In this document: positions 43,371-51,555 of the stretch, piece by piece
Numbering within the stretch: position 1 is the first letter of the stretch
How the letters are laid out: each line of letters begins with the position of its first letter
Assembly (NCBI RefSeq): GCF_009830945.1
Contig: NZ_VWVV01000030.1
Location: forward strand, 31,655-95,654
Direction: 5' to 3'
DNA from: Nocardiopsis sp. FR4
GTDB taxonomy: Bacteria; Actinomycetota; Actinomycetes; Streptosporangiales; Streptosporangiaceae
DNA: 64,000 nucleotides
Notes under the pieces: generated by a model
Seen by the model: the letters and a program-made list of their open reading frames with translations, nothing else
Database searches by the model: none
What the model was told of the DNA's origin: nothing
Made by a program: the position numbers and the translations under genes

Positions 43371-43736
43371 TCAGAACGACTCGCAACGCATTCCGCCACG
43401 CGGCCCGAGCATGATCCTGCATTCCGGTTCGGGTGAGAGGTAACCCCATTCGCTGTGTTCACTGGGAACCACGCGGTAGAGGTCAACAAAGGCGTCTTCA
43501 GGGAGAAGCGGGAAACCGTTGTCGGTGCGTTCGGACGGTCGCGTGCGCACCATGTCCCCGTCGTCGCTGATGACCGGATAGGACACCTCACAGTGGCCGT
43601 TCCCGGTCACGCGTTGGCGGAGCTGGTACCAGGCGTCCGCGCGCGAGGTGAACGCCTCCCCTTCGCTGGTCACGTCACCGAACGGGTGACAGTGGCCACC
43701 GTGGAAGACACCGAGGTAAAGAACGCGCTTAGGCAT
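43371..43736 (-). CDS. Element protein of unknown function (121 aa)
   Basis: A 121-residue soluble protein starting MPKRVLYLGVFHGGHCHPFG, with AFTSRADAWYQLRQRVTG and FVDLYRVVPSEHSEWGYLSP. No known family. The ATG at 43736 follows GGAAGGAAAGCAC. Base composition is a little lower in GC than the core genes. Confidence 0.6.
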   Translation of the reverse strand: MPKRVLYLGVFHGGHCHPFGDVTSEGEAFTSRADAWYQLRQRVTGNGHCEVSYPVISDDGDMVRTRPSERTDNGFPLLPEDAFVDLYRVVPSEHSEWGYLSPEPECRIMLGPRGGMRCESF

Positions 43737-43821
43737 GTGCTTTCCTTCCGCGTTGGCGTTTTCTAGGCCGACAGTGGGCAGCACGCGCAGGAGGTGACGC
43801 GCGTACTGCCGGACAGTCGAC

Positions 43822-44127
43822 CTAGAGCCACGCGCGGCACAGACCCTGGTGCCTGGTGGTGGTCACCGAATACCCGACATCGGGAATGACCGTCTCTCCG
43901 TCCTTACGCACCCATGCGATTGGGGTTTGGTAGGAGTAGACGACATAGGAGATTCCCGGGTTTTCCCGGTCCGCCCGGTAAGCCTCAACCCATTCCCAGG
44001 GCAGGAGACCGGTACGGGAGGGCGGGAATCCGTAGGCGGACATGGCGCCGTGGGACTGGAAAGGTTCACGCGCGTTGAGCAGACCAAAAGGCCCGCCCAC
44101 GTCGTGCCGGATTGACACGGTAGGCAT
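43822..44127 (-). CDS. Element protein of unknown function (101 aa)
   Basis: A 101-residue protein that starts MPTVSIRHDVGGPFGLLNAR and contains YVVYSYQTPIAWVRKDGETV and SVTTTRHQGLCRAWL. Short proteins with a Y-x-TPIAW segment and a C-terminal TT-RH element are frequent on actinobacterial and other plasmids; their role is unknown. The ATG at 44127 follows AGGGAGATGATCAT, and the conserved 20-base motif lies directly upstream. Confidence 0.6.
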   Translation of the reverse strand: MPTVSIRHDVGGPFGLLNAREPFQSHGAMSAYGFPPSRTGLLPWEWVEAYRADRENPGISYVVYSYQTPIAWVRKDGETVIPDVGYSVTTTRHQGLCRAWL

Positions 44128-44133
44128 ATGATC

Positions 44134-44153
44134 ATCTCCCTGCTAGTCACTTA
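44134..44153. repeat. Conserved 20-base motif, copy 2
   Basis: ATCTCCCTGCTAGTCACTTA matches the copy at 39021-39040 in 19 of 20 bases. Here it overlaps the ribosome binding region of the 44127 gene, which makes a leader or operator role likely. Confidence 0.5.
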
Positions 44154-44643
44154 AGATCATACCCAAAATGGACAGATCAATAAACACCGCAGAGGGATTT
44201 TTTCACCCCTTTTCATGGCAGTCGGCGCCACCCACAAAGAAGCACAAAGAAGGCGACATCACCAAAGAGGCAAGTGCAGAAATAAACGCCGATGAGATCA
44301 ATCAAAAAAGAAAGAGAAGCATCCGCTGGGAACAATGAAGGGAAGGAAAAGACGCCTCGAATGGCCGCCATGTCGCCAAGAGGGGCGTGGCCCGCCGATG
44401 CCGAGAGAATTTTTTAGGGCCGCATGCGGCACCAGTCAGGCGGTGGGCCGACCACCCTCACCCACGCCTTGAACTGCACAAACGTCATTGCAAGGGGTAG
44501 CCAGCCAGGAGGGCGGGGGGCAGGGCGGGGGTTGCGGCTGGGCCAGAGGCCAGCCAAGCAGGAGCAGAAAAAGAAACCAGGAAGAGAATCAGAACGACGA
44601 CCACGAAAGGCCAAACAGAGACGCGAAATACGAAAGAGCTTTT
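44154..44643. other. A-rich gene-free stretch, candidate transfer origin or RNA
   Basis: About 490 bases without a gene and with strikingly low GC for this genome. The plus strand is purine-rich (for example AAAGAAGCACAAAGAAGGCG and AATCAAAAAAGAAAGAGAAG) and has two T runs (GGATTTTTTCACC, GAATTTTTTAGGG). It divides the orphan genes from the Tad operon end. Such a region could hold an origin of transfer, a small RNA or terminators; I cannot decide. Confidence 0.45.
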
Positions 44644-47064
44644 CTACTCCGCATGGCGCAGCTCCATCTGGTGCTTTTCTCGCACTCGCTTTGCGGATTT
44701 CACGTCGCCTTCTTCATCATACCGCCTGGCCAACTCCTGAGCAGCTTCAGAAGCGACGGGGTCAAGCCTGAGCGCTCTGTTCAGCATGGAAATCGCCTGG
44801 CGTGGTTCTGCCTTTTTGGAGTACTCAGTCAGCGCTCCGAGAAGTTGGCTTCGGATTCTCTCCCGGACTTCTTCCGCCCAGAAGTAGTCCGCTTGGTCAG
44901 CGAAGTCGCCGTCCACCATGGCCGCGGCGCTGCTTACCAGGACCGCCGCGTCATCGCTGTCGGTCGCGTCGTCCAGGAGCTGTTCCAGCCTCCACAGGTC
45001 GCACACCACCAGGTCGGGGTTGAGTTGGTAGAGGTCGCCGTCATGGAGGATGACCGCGGTCGCCTCCTCTCCCAGGAGGGGGCGGCAGGAGGTGCGCACG
45101 GCGGTGCAGGCGTCGTGCCAGCGTCTGATGGCCCGGTGCCCGGTGTCCTGGGGCCACATCGCGTCGACAGCCGCCTCCAGGCGTACCCCGGCCGGGTGGG
45201 CGGCCAGGTAGGCCAGCACCTCGTACGCCGCTCGGCGGTGCGGACGAACCTGCTGGCCGCGAACGGCCAGCGTGATGCGGCCCAGCACAGTGACGGATAC
45301 AGCACCCTCAGCCCCTCCTTGGTCCGCGGGTGGTGCTGGGTTGGGATTGGCCTCCGCTGCCTCGGCGTCCGCCCGGTCTGCCTCTTCGGTGTTGGTCGCG
45401 TCTCCGGCCAACCTGTGGTGGTGGGTGAGCAGTGACTGGTGCAGCTCAGCGGTGGTGGTGGGCGCCCAGCGGTGGCCGATGACCTCGGCGAAGGGCGCAT
45501 CGGCCGCCGTGATGACGCCTTGGGCGTCAATGCTCAGGGTCGGACCGCTCCCGTCCGGCCATGGGCCCAGCAGGACGGCGCTGAGTGGTGCGTTCCGGGT
45601 GTGGCCGAGCAGGGAGGTGATCTCTGCGGCCACGGCCGTGTCCGCGCCTGTCAACAGTACGAACTGGGGGCCGCTTTGAAGGGGGGCGTCCTGGTCTTCG
45701 TTGTCGTCTTCCTCTGCGGCCCGGTGGCGGGTGAGGACCTGGAGTTGGAGGAGACTCAGGGCGTCCTCAACCGTGTCGGTCACCATGATCGACGCGTCTT
45801 CGCCGAGGCGGGGAAGGCGTCGTGTCTCCTCCAGCAGGAGGCGCAGGTCTTTGCTGGGCACGACGACGTTCAGAGCGCTTTCGCTCCGGTCCAGAGCACG
45901 GGCCACGAGCGTGCGGGCGGCACTCTCTGCTCCGGGGCCGGTGATGCCCACGCCGGGAGCGCGGGACAGGTCGATCATCGCCAGGTCCGGAGGCGGGCCT
46001 TCCTCGGGATCCGGGGGTGTGGCTGGTGAAGACGCCGCTTCGGCGGTGTGGCGTGTGCTCTCAGCCTCGTCGTGTTCGGCGATTGTCTCGCCCTGGAGCT
46101 GGGGGTGCTGCGGTTGGTCGCGTCGGCGTTCGAGGGCCATCCCTGCCACCACACCGGCGGCACCGGTGGTCATGGCCAGGATGAGCCCGCCGGGCAGGGA
46201 AATGCCCACCGCGGGGGCGTGGACCTGTTCGGGGGCGTCCTGGACCTCGGGTGTTGGTGGGCTGTCCGGTGCCGGTGGTGTGACGAGCACGCTGTAGGAG
46301 ATCTCCACGCGGCGTTGCTCTGCGTCGTCGTCGGTGTCGAGCAGGGAGCGGTCGCCTTCGCCGTGCACCTCGATCACGGCGTCCTCACCCAGGTGCGTAC
46401 GCAGCACGTCGGCGACCGCTTCGGCGCGTCGCTGGGACAGGTCGAGGTTGTAGTCGGGATCGCCCGCGGCGTCGGTGTGTCCGGTCACGGTGATCGGTAG
46501 CTCTGGGGAGCCGTGCTGGGCGATGAGGTCGGCGGTGGCCTCCACGTCCTCGGTCATCTCCTCGGTGAGTTCGGCCGAGTCGTAGCCGAAACTGTCGATG
46601 AGACGGGAGCGGTCCACGATGAACGGCTCTCGTGCGTCCTGCTGTGGCGCCTCTGGTCCGGTTTCCTCGGGGGACCTGGGTTCGGCAGGGGCTTCGGAGA
46701 CCGTGGCGGTCGCGGGTGCGGCATGGGCCACGGTCGGGGAGACGGCGAGTGTGCCGAGTGTGGTGGCTGCGAGAAGTTGCAGGGGGCGCAGGGGCCGGAG
46801 CCGGGATGGGCGGTGGTGAAGGCGTCCCACCGCTTCGGTGATCAGGACGCCCAGGTACAGGCCCCAGAGGGTCCACAGCGCCAGGATCAGGGCCGCGGTG
46901 CCCACGCCTGCGGGCAGGCGCCCGCTGCGCAGGTGTACCTCGACGCTGGTCCAGGACAGGTCGAGGGTGGGCCAGGTCAGGGTGGTGGCCAGCCAGGGCA
47001 GTCCGGCCAGGAGGATGAGGGTGGTGGCGAGGGCGGCGATCTGGCGAAGGCGCTGGTGTGTCAT
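44644..47064 (-). CDS. OmpA-like / BTAD winged-helix fusion membrane protein
   Basis: An 806-residue protein with an unusual order of parts. Two N-terminal membrane helices (about 10-30 and 55-78) and a third hydrophobic segment near 97-115 come first. An OmpA-like peptidoglycan-binding domain follows (about 145-260: TVTGHTDAAGDPDYNLDLSQ, RRVEISYSV). Another membrane helix lies near 285-305, then a long cytoplasmic region. The end is a SARP-like winged helix plus BTAD helical repeats (VSVTVLGRITLAVRGQQVRP, RRAAYEVLAYLAAHPAGVRL, DLVVCDLWRLEQLL). It is the last gene of the Tad operon. Related LysM-BTAD proteins occur at actinobacterial Tad loci; an anchor-plus-scaffold role is inferred. Confidence 0.82.
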   Translation of the reverse strand: MTHQRLRQIAALATTLILLAGLPWLATTLTWPTLDLSWTSVEVHLRSGRLPAGVGTAALILALWTLWGLYLGVLITEAVGRLHHRPSRLRPLRPLQLLAATTLGTLAVSPTVAHAAPATATVSEAPAEPRSPEETGPEAPQQDAREPFIVDRSRLIDSFGYDSAELTEEMTEDVEATADLIAQHGSPELPITVTGHTDAAGDPDYNLDLSQRRAEAVADVLRTHLGEDAVIEVHGEGDRSLLDTDDDAEQRRVEISYSVLVTPPAPDSPPTPEVQDAPEQVHAPAVGISLPGGLILAMTTGAAGVVAGMALERRRDQPQHPQLQGETIAEHDEAESTRHTAEAASSPATPPDPEEGPPPDLAMIDLSRAPGVGITGPGAESAARTLVARALDRSESALNVVVPSKDLRLLLEETRRLPRLGEDASIMVTDTVEDALSLLQLQVLTRHRAAEEDDNEDQDAPLQSGPQFVLLTGADTAVAAEITSLLGHTRNAPLSAVLLGPWPDGSGPTLSIDAQGVITAADAPFAEVIGHRWAPTTTAELHQSLLTHHHRLAGDATNTEEADRADAEAAEANPNPAPPADQGGAEGAVSVTVLGRITLAVRGQQVRPHRRAAYEVLAYLAAHPAGVRLEAAVDAMWPQDTGHRAIRRWHDACTAVRTSCRPLLGEEATAVILHDGDLYQLNPDLVVCDLWRLEQLLDDATDSDDAAVLVSSAAAMVDGDFADQADYFWAEEVRERIRSQLLGALTEYSKKAEPRQAISMLNRALRLDPVASEAAQELARRYDEEGDVKSAKRVREKHQMELRHAE

Positions 47065-47071
47065 GGGTGTC

Positions 47072-47479
47072 TCACGGCGTGGTGGGTTCGGTGACCGGGG
47101 TGGCGCTGGCGGTGCCGGAGGCGGTGCGCGGGCCCACGGGGAGCAGGCGGAAGGTGTAGGTGCTCTGGGCGGTGACGGTGACCACGTCGCCGTTCACCGT
47201 GACGGTGCCGTGCACGCCGGCGTCCGTGAGGAAGGCGTTCGCAGCCGTGGCCGCGGCGGTGGGGTCAAGGGCCAGGGTGCCGTCGGCCCGGTAGGCGGCC
47301 AGGTCGATCTGCTGGGCTCCGGCGCGGGCGGCTTCCTGGGCGAGCTGGAGGTTGCGGTTGCGCTCCCCCAAGGCTCCGCCGACGTCGAAGACCAGAGCGA
47401 CCAGCAGCAGGAGGGCGGTGGCCATGATGACGAGGAACGCGGTCGCCTGTCCGCGGTCGTCGTGAACGTGGCGTCTCAT
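47072..47479 (-). CDS. TadG/TadE-like pilus assembly protein
   Basis: A 135-residue single-pass protein with the prepilin-like N-terminus MRRHVHDDRGQATAFLVIMA and TALLLLVALVFDVGGALGER, then a helical NLQLAQEAARAGAQQIDLAA and a small outer domain. This is the actinobacterial TadG-like minor pilin layout. The start overlaps the previous stop as ATGA, and the stop is 7 bases before the OmpA-BTAD start. Confidence 0.82.
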   Translation of the reverse strand: MRRHVHDDRGQATAFLVIMATALLLLVALVFDVGGALGERNRNLQLAQEAARAGAQQIDLAAYRADGTLALDPTAAATAANAFLTDAGVHGTVTVNGDVVTVTAQSTYTFRLLPVGPRTASGTASATPVTEPTTP

Positions 47480-47898
47480 GGTGTGCTCCGGTAGGTGTCG
47501 ACCACCGATGACGCCGTTCCCACGACGGTGCGCGTGCCGGGTACGCCCAAGCCGACCAGGTCGGACAGATCCGCGTGGCAGGTGAGGGTCACCTCCACGG
47601 TCGCTCCGGGGGCGAGTCCGCCGGTGTCCACGGCCAGGTCATGGGTGGCGCAGCTCAAGGCGTGCGTACGCACCGCTTCGGCGGCTGCGGTCTCAGCCTC
47701 TGTCTGGGCGGCGGAAGGGGTGCGTTGCAGGGTGGCGGCGCGGGCAGCGGCATGTGCCGCGGCGTCGGCGGCCATGCCTGCCGTGACCAGGCGGTGGGCG
47801 AGCAGGACCAGCAGCGCGATCAGGATCAGCACGGGGGTGAGCAGCGCCAGTTCCGCCGAGGCTGATCCCCGGTCCTGTGCGTGATCGCCGTGCGTCAT
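47476..47898 (-). CDS. TadE-like pilus assembly protein 2
   Basis: A 140-residue TadE-family pseudopilin: MTHGDHAQDRGSASAELALL, then TPVLILIALLVLLAHRLV as the single membrane helix, followed by an Ala-rich helix (ADAAAHAAARAATLQRTPSA) and a small external domain with two cysteines. The Gly-Ser-Ala-Ser-Ala-Glu processing-type motif is present. It is coupled on both sides by ATGA overlaps. Confidence 0.85.
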   Translation of the reverse strand: MTHGDHAQDRGSASAELALLTPVLILIALLVLLAHRLVTAGMAADAAAHAAARAATLQRTPSAAQTEAETAAAEAVRTHALSCATHDLAVDTGGLAPGATVEVTLTCHADLSDLVGLGVPGTRTVVGTASSVVDTYRSTP

Positions 47899-48302
47899 GG
47901 TTGGCCACCGATGTGTTCCACGGGGCCGGAGACCGCGGTGTGCACGGGCCAGTCCAGGCCGGGGACCATCGTGGGCACCCGCGCGCTCACCTGGACCGTG
48001 GCGGTGGTATCGGTGCGCTCCACCGTGATGTCCAGGTCCTGGAGCAGCTCGCCGCGCAGCTGGGAGGCGACCTCGTCGGCGCGCGCGTGCCCGTCGGCTT
48101 CGGTCGCCTCCAGAGCGCGGGTGGCTGCTTGTCCGTGTTGGGCGATGGTCTGGCAGAGCTGGGTGGCGTGCGCCCACAGGGCGACCTGGGCCACCAGGAC
48201 CAGCAGCAGGAGCATCAGCGGGGTGGCGGCCACCAGCTCGGCGCTGCCCCGGTCCCGTTCGGGATCGGCGCGGTGAGGGGTCGGACCGGGCATCGCGGTC
48301 AC
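47895..48302 (-). CDS. TadE-like pilus assembly protein 1
   Basis: A 135-residue pseudopilin with RDRGSAELVAATPLMLLLLV, then LVAQVALWAHATQLCQTIAQ, and an outer domain of about 70 residues. The start is the GTG at 48302, which overlaps the pilin stop as GTGA; the ATG three codons later is a weaker choice. It belongs to the same coupled chain as its neighbours. Confidence 0.83.
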   Translation of the reverse strand: MTAMPGPTPHRADPERDRGSAELVAATPLMLLLLVLVAQVALWAHATQLCQTIAQHGQAATRALEATEADGHARADEVASQLRGELLQDLDITVERTDTTATVQVSARVPTMVPGLDWPVHTAVSGPVEHIGGQP

Positions 48303-48466
48303 CCGAGGCTGATGGATTCGGCCCATCCCAGGACGGCTTCGGAGATCAGGGCCAGGGCTCCGACGGCGAGGATGACCAGGGTGGCGATCACGGCGACGGC
48401 TTCGGTGGAGTAGCCCTCATCGGAGTTCTCACGAGAGCGGTCGGGGCGGTTGAGGAAAGGGAACAT
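48299..48466 (-). CDS. Flp-type major pilin (short)
   Basis: A 55-residue protein reading MFPFLNRPDRSRENSDEGYS, then TEAVAVIATLVILAVGALAL and ISEAVLGWAESISLG. A charged leader ending in Asp-Glu-Gly before a single hydrophobic helix is the layout of actinobacterial Flp pilins (DUF4244-like), normally cut by a prepilin peptidase. The ATG follows GGAGGAG. It is coupled to the first TadE gene (GTGA) and lies 19 bases after tadC. No prepilin peptidase gene is in the window. Confidence 0.82.
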   Translation of the reverse strand: MFPFLNRPDRSRENSDEGYSTEAVAVIATLVILAVGALALISEAVLGWAESISLG

Positions 48467-48485
48467 CGTCTCCTCCAGGACGGGT

Positions 48486-49388
48486 TCACACGCTGGTGAG
48501 GATCAGGTGTAGGGCGGGGTAGCCGATCAGGATCAGGAACCCCGCGAAGAGCAGCACGGTGGGCAGGCTCATGCGTTCGGTGGCGGACTGGGCGTCGGCT
48601 TCCAGTTCGGCCAGGTGTTGCGTACGCAGGGAGGTGGCTTTGGCGGAGAGGCTGGCGCGCACGCGGGCGCCGTCGGCTCCGGCCAGGCGCAGGCTCGCGG
48701 CCAGCTCGGTGGCGGCGGGCACCTGGTAGCGCTCGCCCAGCTCTTCCAGGGCGGTCCAGGTGGGTTGGTGTTGGATGGTGGCGGCGTGCAGGGCGGTGCG
48801 GATGCGGCGCATGGCCCAGGTGTCGCTGGCCCGGGTGGCGTCGTCCAGGGCTGAGGTGACTCCGGCTCCTCCGGCCAGGGAGATGACGACCAGGTCGCAG
48901 ACGGCGGCGATGGTGTGGCGCATCTGTTCGGAGCGCTCGTGTGCCTGGTCGCGTACCTCCAGGTCGGGTGCCGTCCACAGCACCGCGGCGAAGACCGCCC
49001 AGGCCCCCAGGCCGAACAGGGGTGAGATGGACAGGCCCAGGGCGGTCAGGGCCGCGGCGAGGAGCGGCGGAACGATGAGGGCGAGGGCGGCCATGGCGGC
49101 TTTTTGGGACAGGTAGCCGGGAACGTCCCGGTCGCAGGCGGCCAGGCGCTCTCGTGTGCGTGCGGTCGGCAGTCCCAGTGCGGCCAGGACGGGTGCCGCG
49201 GGCGCACCGAGCCTGCGCGACCACCCCGGTGATGGGGTCTGCTCGTGGGAGGGTGCGGGTTCCAGGGGTGGGGAGGGGTCCTGCAGGAGCTCTGCCAGGG
49301 AGGGGCGGTCCAGGCGGGGAAGGAGGGCGTACCAGACCCCGGCGGCGAGCAGGCAGCCGCCGATGGCGGCGAGGGCGATCGGGTTCAC
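48486..49388 (-). CDS. tadC: Tad pilus inner-membrane protein TadC
   Basis: A 300-residue type II secretion system F-domain protein forming part of the pilus platform. It has an N-terminal helix, a pair of helices near residues 105-150 (MAALALIVPPLLAAALTALG), the cytoplasmic F domain (RHTIAAVCDLVVISLAGGAG, TWTALEELGERYQVPAATEL) and a final pair (MSLPTVLLFAGFLILIGYPA). The GTG start overlaps the tadB stop (GTGA). Confidence 0.88.
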   Translation of the reverse strand: MNPIALAAIGGCLLAAGVWYALLPRLDRPSLAELLQDPSPPLEPAPSHEQTPSPGWSRRLGAPAAPVLAALGLPTARTRERLAACDRDVPGYLSQKAAMAALALIVPPLLAAALTALGLSISPLFGLGAWAVFAAVLWTAPDLEVRDQAHERSEQMRHTIAAVCDLVVISLAGGAGVTSALDDATRASDTWAMRRIRTALHAATIQHQPTWTALEELGERYQVPAATELAASLRLAGADGARVRASLSAKATSLRTQHLAELEADAQSATERMSLPTVLLFAGFLILIGYPALHLILTSV

Positions 49389-50251
49389 GCCCGCACCTCC
49401 CGCCGCGGGTGTTCTCGGGCCAGGACTCGTGGCCCCAGGTCGGTGCGCGAGAGTCGGGCGAGCCAGGCCAGGGCCACCGCCCACAGCACGCCGATGACCA
49501 GTAGGACGAGTTGGCCGATGCCGGTGCTGTAGGGGGCGAGGTAGGTGGCGTTGACCAGGGCCAGGCCGACCGCCAACGCCAGGGTGATGGTGGCGATGAT
49601 GCGCGCGGAGGTGCGCACCCTTGCCCGAGTGGCGGCCACGCGCACCAGCATCGCGGCCTGTTCCCGGGCGGCCCGGGCCAGGCTGGACAGCAGTCCGCCG
49701 AGGTCGGCGGCGTGGCGGCTGGCCGCGCTGGCCAGGGCGGCCACCACCAGGTCCGCGGTGGGCACGTCGACCCGGGCCGCGAACTCCTGGAGGGCGTCCT
49801 CGGGCGGGGTGCCCTGCTGGAGCTGTTCGGCCAGGTGGGCCACGTCGGCGCGGATGGGTTCGGGGGCGGTGGGCACGGTGTGGGCGATGGCCTGGTGCAG
49901 GCCTGCGGCTCCGGCCATGAGGTCGCGGACCTGTTCGGCCCACCCGGCGACCGCTTCCACCTGGGCGACCCGGGCGGTGTGGTCGTGGTCGGGCCCCAGC
50001 AGGCGCGGCAGCCACCACGTTCCGGCCGCGGCGAGGAGTCCCGCGACGGGCCATCCGGTGATGAGGACCACCGCTGCTCCGACCAGCACGGTGGAAACCA
50101 CGTGGAGGGTACGGGTACGGGTGGTTCTCTCGTGGAGTGCGCGCGCGTCCTTTCCGCGGGGAAGGTGCTGGACGACCAGCGTCAGCAGGAACCATGCCCC
50201 CGCGCCGAGCAGCAGTCCTCCCGCTCCCCCGAGTACCAGTGCCCCCGTCAC
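49385..50251 (-). CDS. tadB: Tad pilus inner-membrane protein TadB
   Basis: A 288-residue partner of TadC with the same F-domain fold: N-terminal helix, two helices (about 50-80), the cytoplasmic domain with EAVAGWAEQVRDLMAGAAGL, and LADVAHLAEQL-like helices, and a C-terminal pair (IATITLALAVGLALVNATYL). It sits between the ATPase and tadC with GTGA overlaps at both ends, the standard order. Confidence 0.88.
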   Translation of the reverse strand: MTGALVLGGAGGLLLGAGAWFLLTLVVQHLPRGKDARALHERTTRTRTLHVVSTVLVGAAVVLITGWPVAGLLAAAGTWWLPRLLGPDHDHTARVAQVEAVAGWAEQVRDLMAGAAGLHQAIAHTVPTAPEPIRADVAHLAEQLQQGTPPEDALQEFAARVDVPTADLVVAALASAASRHAADLGGLLSSLARAAREQAAMLVRVAATRARVRTSARIIATITLALAVGLALVNATYLAPYSTGIGQLVLLVIGVLWAVALAWLARLSRTDLGPRVLAREHPRREVRA

Positions 50252-51555
50252 CGTCGGCGTCCGTTCACCGTGCCGGGTGCCGCTATCAGGTGGGCCACGT
50301 CGAAGCCGGCCGCCTTCAGCGCCCGGCTCGTTTCCGGGCTGGGCGGGGCGGCCGAGACCGTCTCACCGTGCTCGTGTCGGTAAATCTCGTTGGATACCAC
50401 CTGGGCTCCGTCCGCACCGACCACCTCGCGGACGCTGGTGACCCTTCGCCCTCCGGTCGGGGTGGCGGAGATGTGCACCACCAGGTGTACCGCCGCCGCC
50501 ACCAGCAAAGACGTCGCCTCCAACGGGAGCTGGTCGGACAGGGCCGCGTAGGCGCCCAGCTTGGTGAACGCACCCTGCGAACTGGCCGCGTGCAAGGTGG
50601 TCAGGGAGCCGTCGTTTCCCTGGGACATCGCTGTCAGCAGCGGCACGGTCTCGCTGCCGCGGGTCTCACCGACGATGACGCGGTCCGGGGACATGCGCAG
50701 CGCGGCCCGGACCAGGTCGGCGACGGTGACCTCGCCGCGGCCCTCGGTGTTGGGCGGACGTGCGTGCAGGGCCACGGCGTCCGGATGGGCGGTCTCGTCG
50801 CGCTCCAGAGCGAGTTCGGGCACGTCCTCGATGGTCACCACGCGTTCCTCAGGCGGGATCTCCGCGGCCAGGGCGCGAAGCAGCGTGGTTTTCCCCGCGC
50901 CGGTGCCTCCGGTGATGACGATGTTGCGGCGTGCTTGGACGGCGGCCCGCAGCAGGTCCACGAGCGTGGCGTCCAGGGTCTCCAGGCGCCGCAGCTGGCC
51001 CAGGCCGGTGGTGCGGTAGCGGTGGCGGCGGATGGACACCGCTGGCTGGTGGGAGACGTCCAGGATCGCGTTGAGCCGTGATCCGTCGGCCAAGGCCATG
51101 TCCAGGATGGGGGCGGCCGGGTCGAAGCGCCGCTCCCCCGTGGGTGAGTCCGCGGCGATCCGCCGTACCAGGGCGATGAGCTCCTCGGGGCCGTCCACGA
51201 TCGGCGGTAGCTGTGCGCGGCGCCCGTCGGCGTAGCGCACCCACACCTGTGTGCCGGTGAGGTTGACGTTCTCGATCTCGTCGTCCTCCAGCAATGCCTC
51301 CAAGGGACCCAGCCCGCACACCTGTGCCAGAACCTGCCGGGCGATGGTCTCCTCAACCTGGCGGTCCAACACCACCTGTCCGGAGGCCAGAGCGCGGCTG
51401 GCCTTCTCGTCCAGAACCTGGCGGATGACCCTGCGGGCCAGCGTCCGGTACTCCTGCCCTACGACGGGGTCGGTGTCCGCGGCCTGCGCGCTCAGGCGCC
51501 GGGTCACCTCCCCGGCGACCTCACGGACGTGGGATCGCGTCGTGTCCTCGCTCAT
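50248..51555 (-). CDS. cpaF: Tad pilus assembly ATPase (TadA/CpaF)
   Basis: Hexameric secretion ATPase that powers pilus extension. The 435 residues show the N-terminal helical domain, ALLEDDEIENVNLTGTQVWV, Walker A GGTGAGKTTLL at about residues 216-226, the Asp box TIEDVPELAL, Walker B RMSPDRVIVGETRGSE and the His box GNDGSLTTLHA. The motifs are intact, so it is probably active. The ATG at 51555 overlaps the upstream TadZ stop. Confidence 0.95.
   Translation of the reverse strand: MSEDTTRSHVREVAGEVTRRLSAQAADTDPVVGQEYRTLARRVIRQVLDEKASRALASGQVVLDRQVEETIARQVLAQVCGLGPLEALLEDDEIENVNLTGTQVWVRYADGRRAQLPPIVDGPEELIALVRRIAADSPTGERRFDPAAPILDMALADGSRLNAILDVSHQPAVSIRRHRYRTTGLGQLRRLETLDATLVDLLRAAVQARRNIVITGGTGAGKTTLLRALAAEIPPEERVVTIEDVPELALERDETAHPDAVALHARPPNTEGRGEVTVADLVRAALRMSPDRVIVGETRGSETVPLLTAMSQGNDGSLTTLHAASSQGAFTKLGAYAALSDQLPLEATSLLVAAAVHLVVHISATPTGGRRVTSVREVVGADGAQVVSNEIYRHEHGETVSAAPPSPETSRALKAAGFDVAHLIAAPGTVNGRRR

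Noticed and set aside
41986..43443. 485-residue open frame on the plus strand
   Set aside because: Antisense to the sliding clamp gene; composition is shadow-like.
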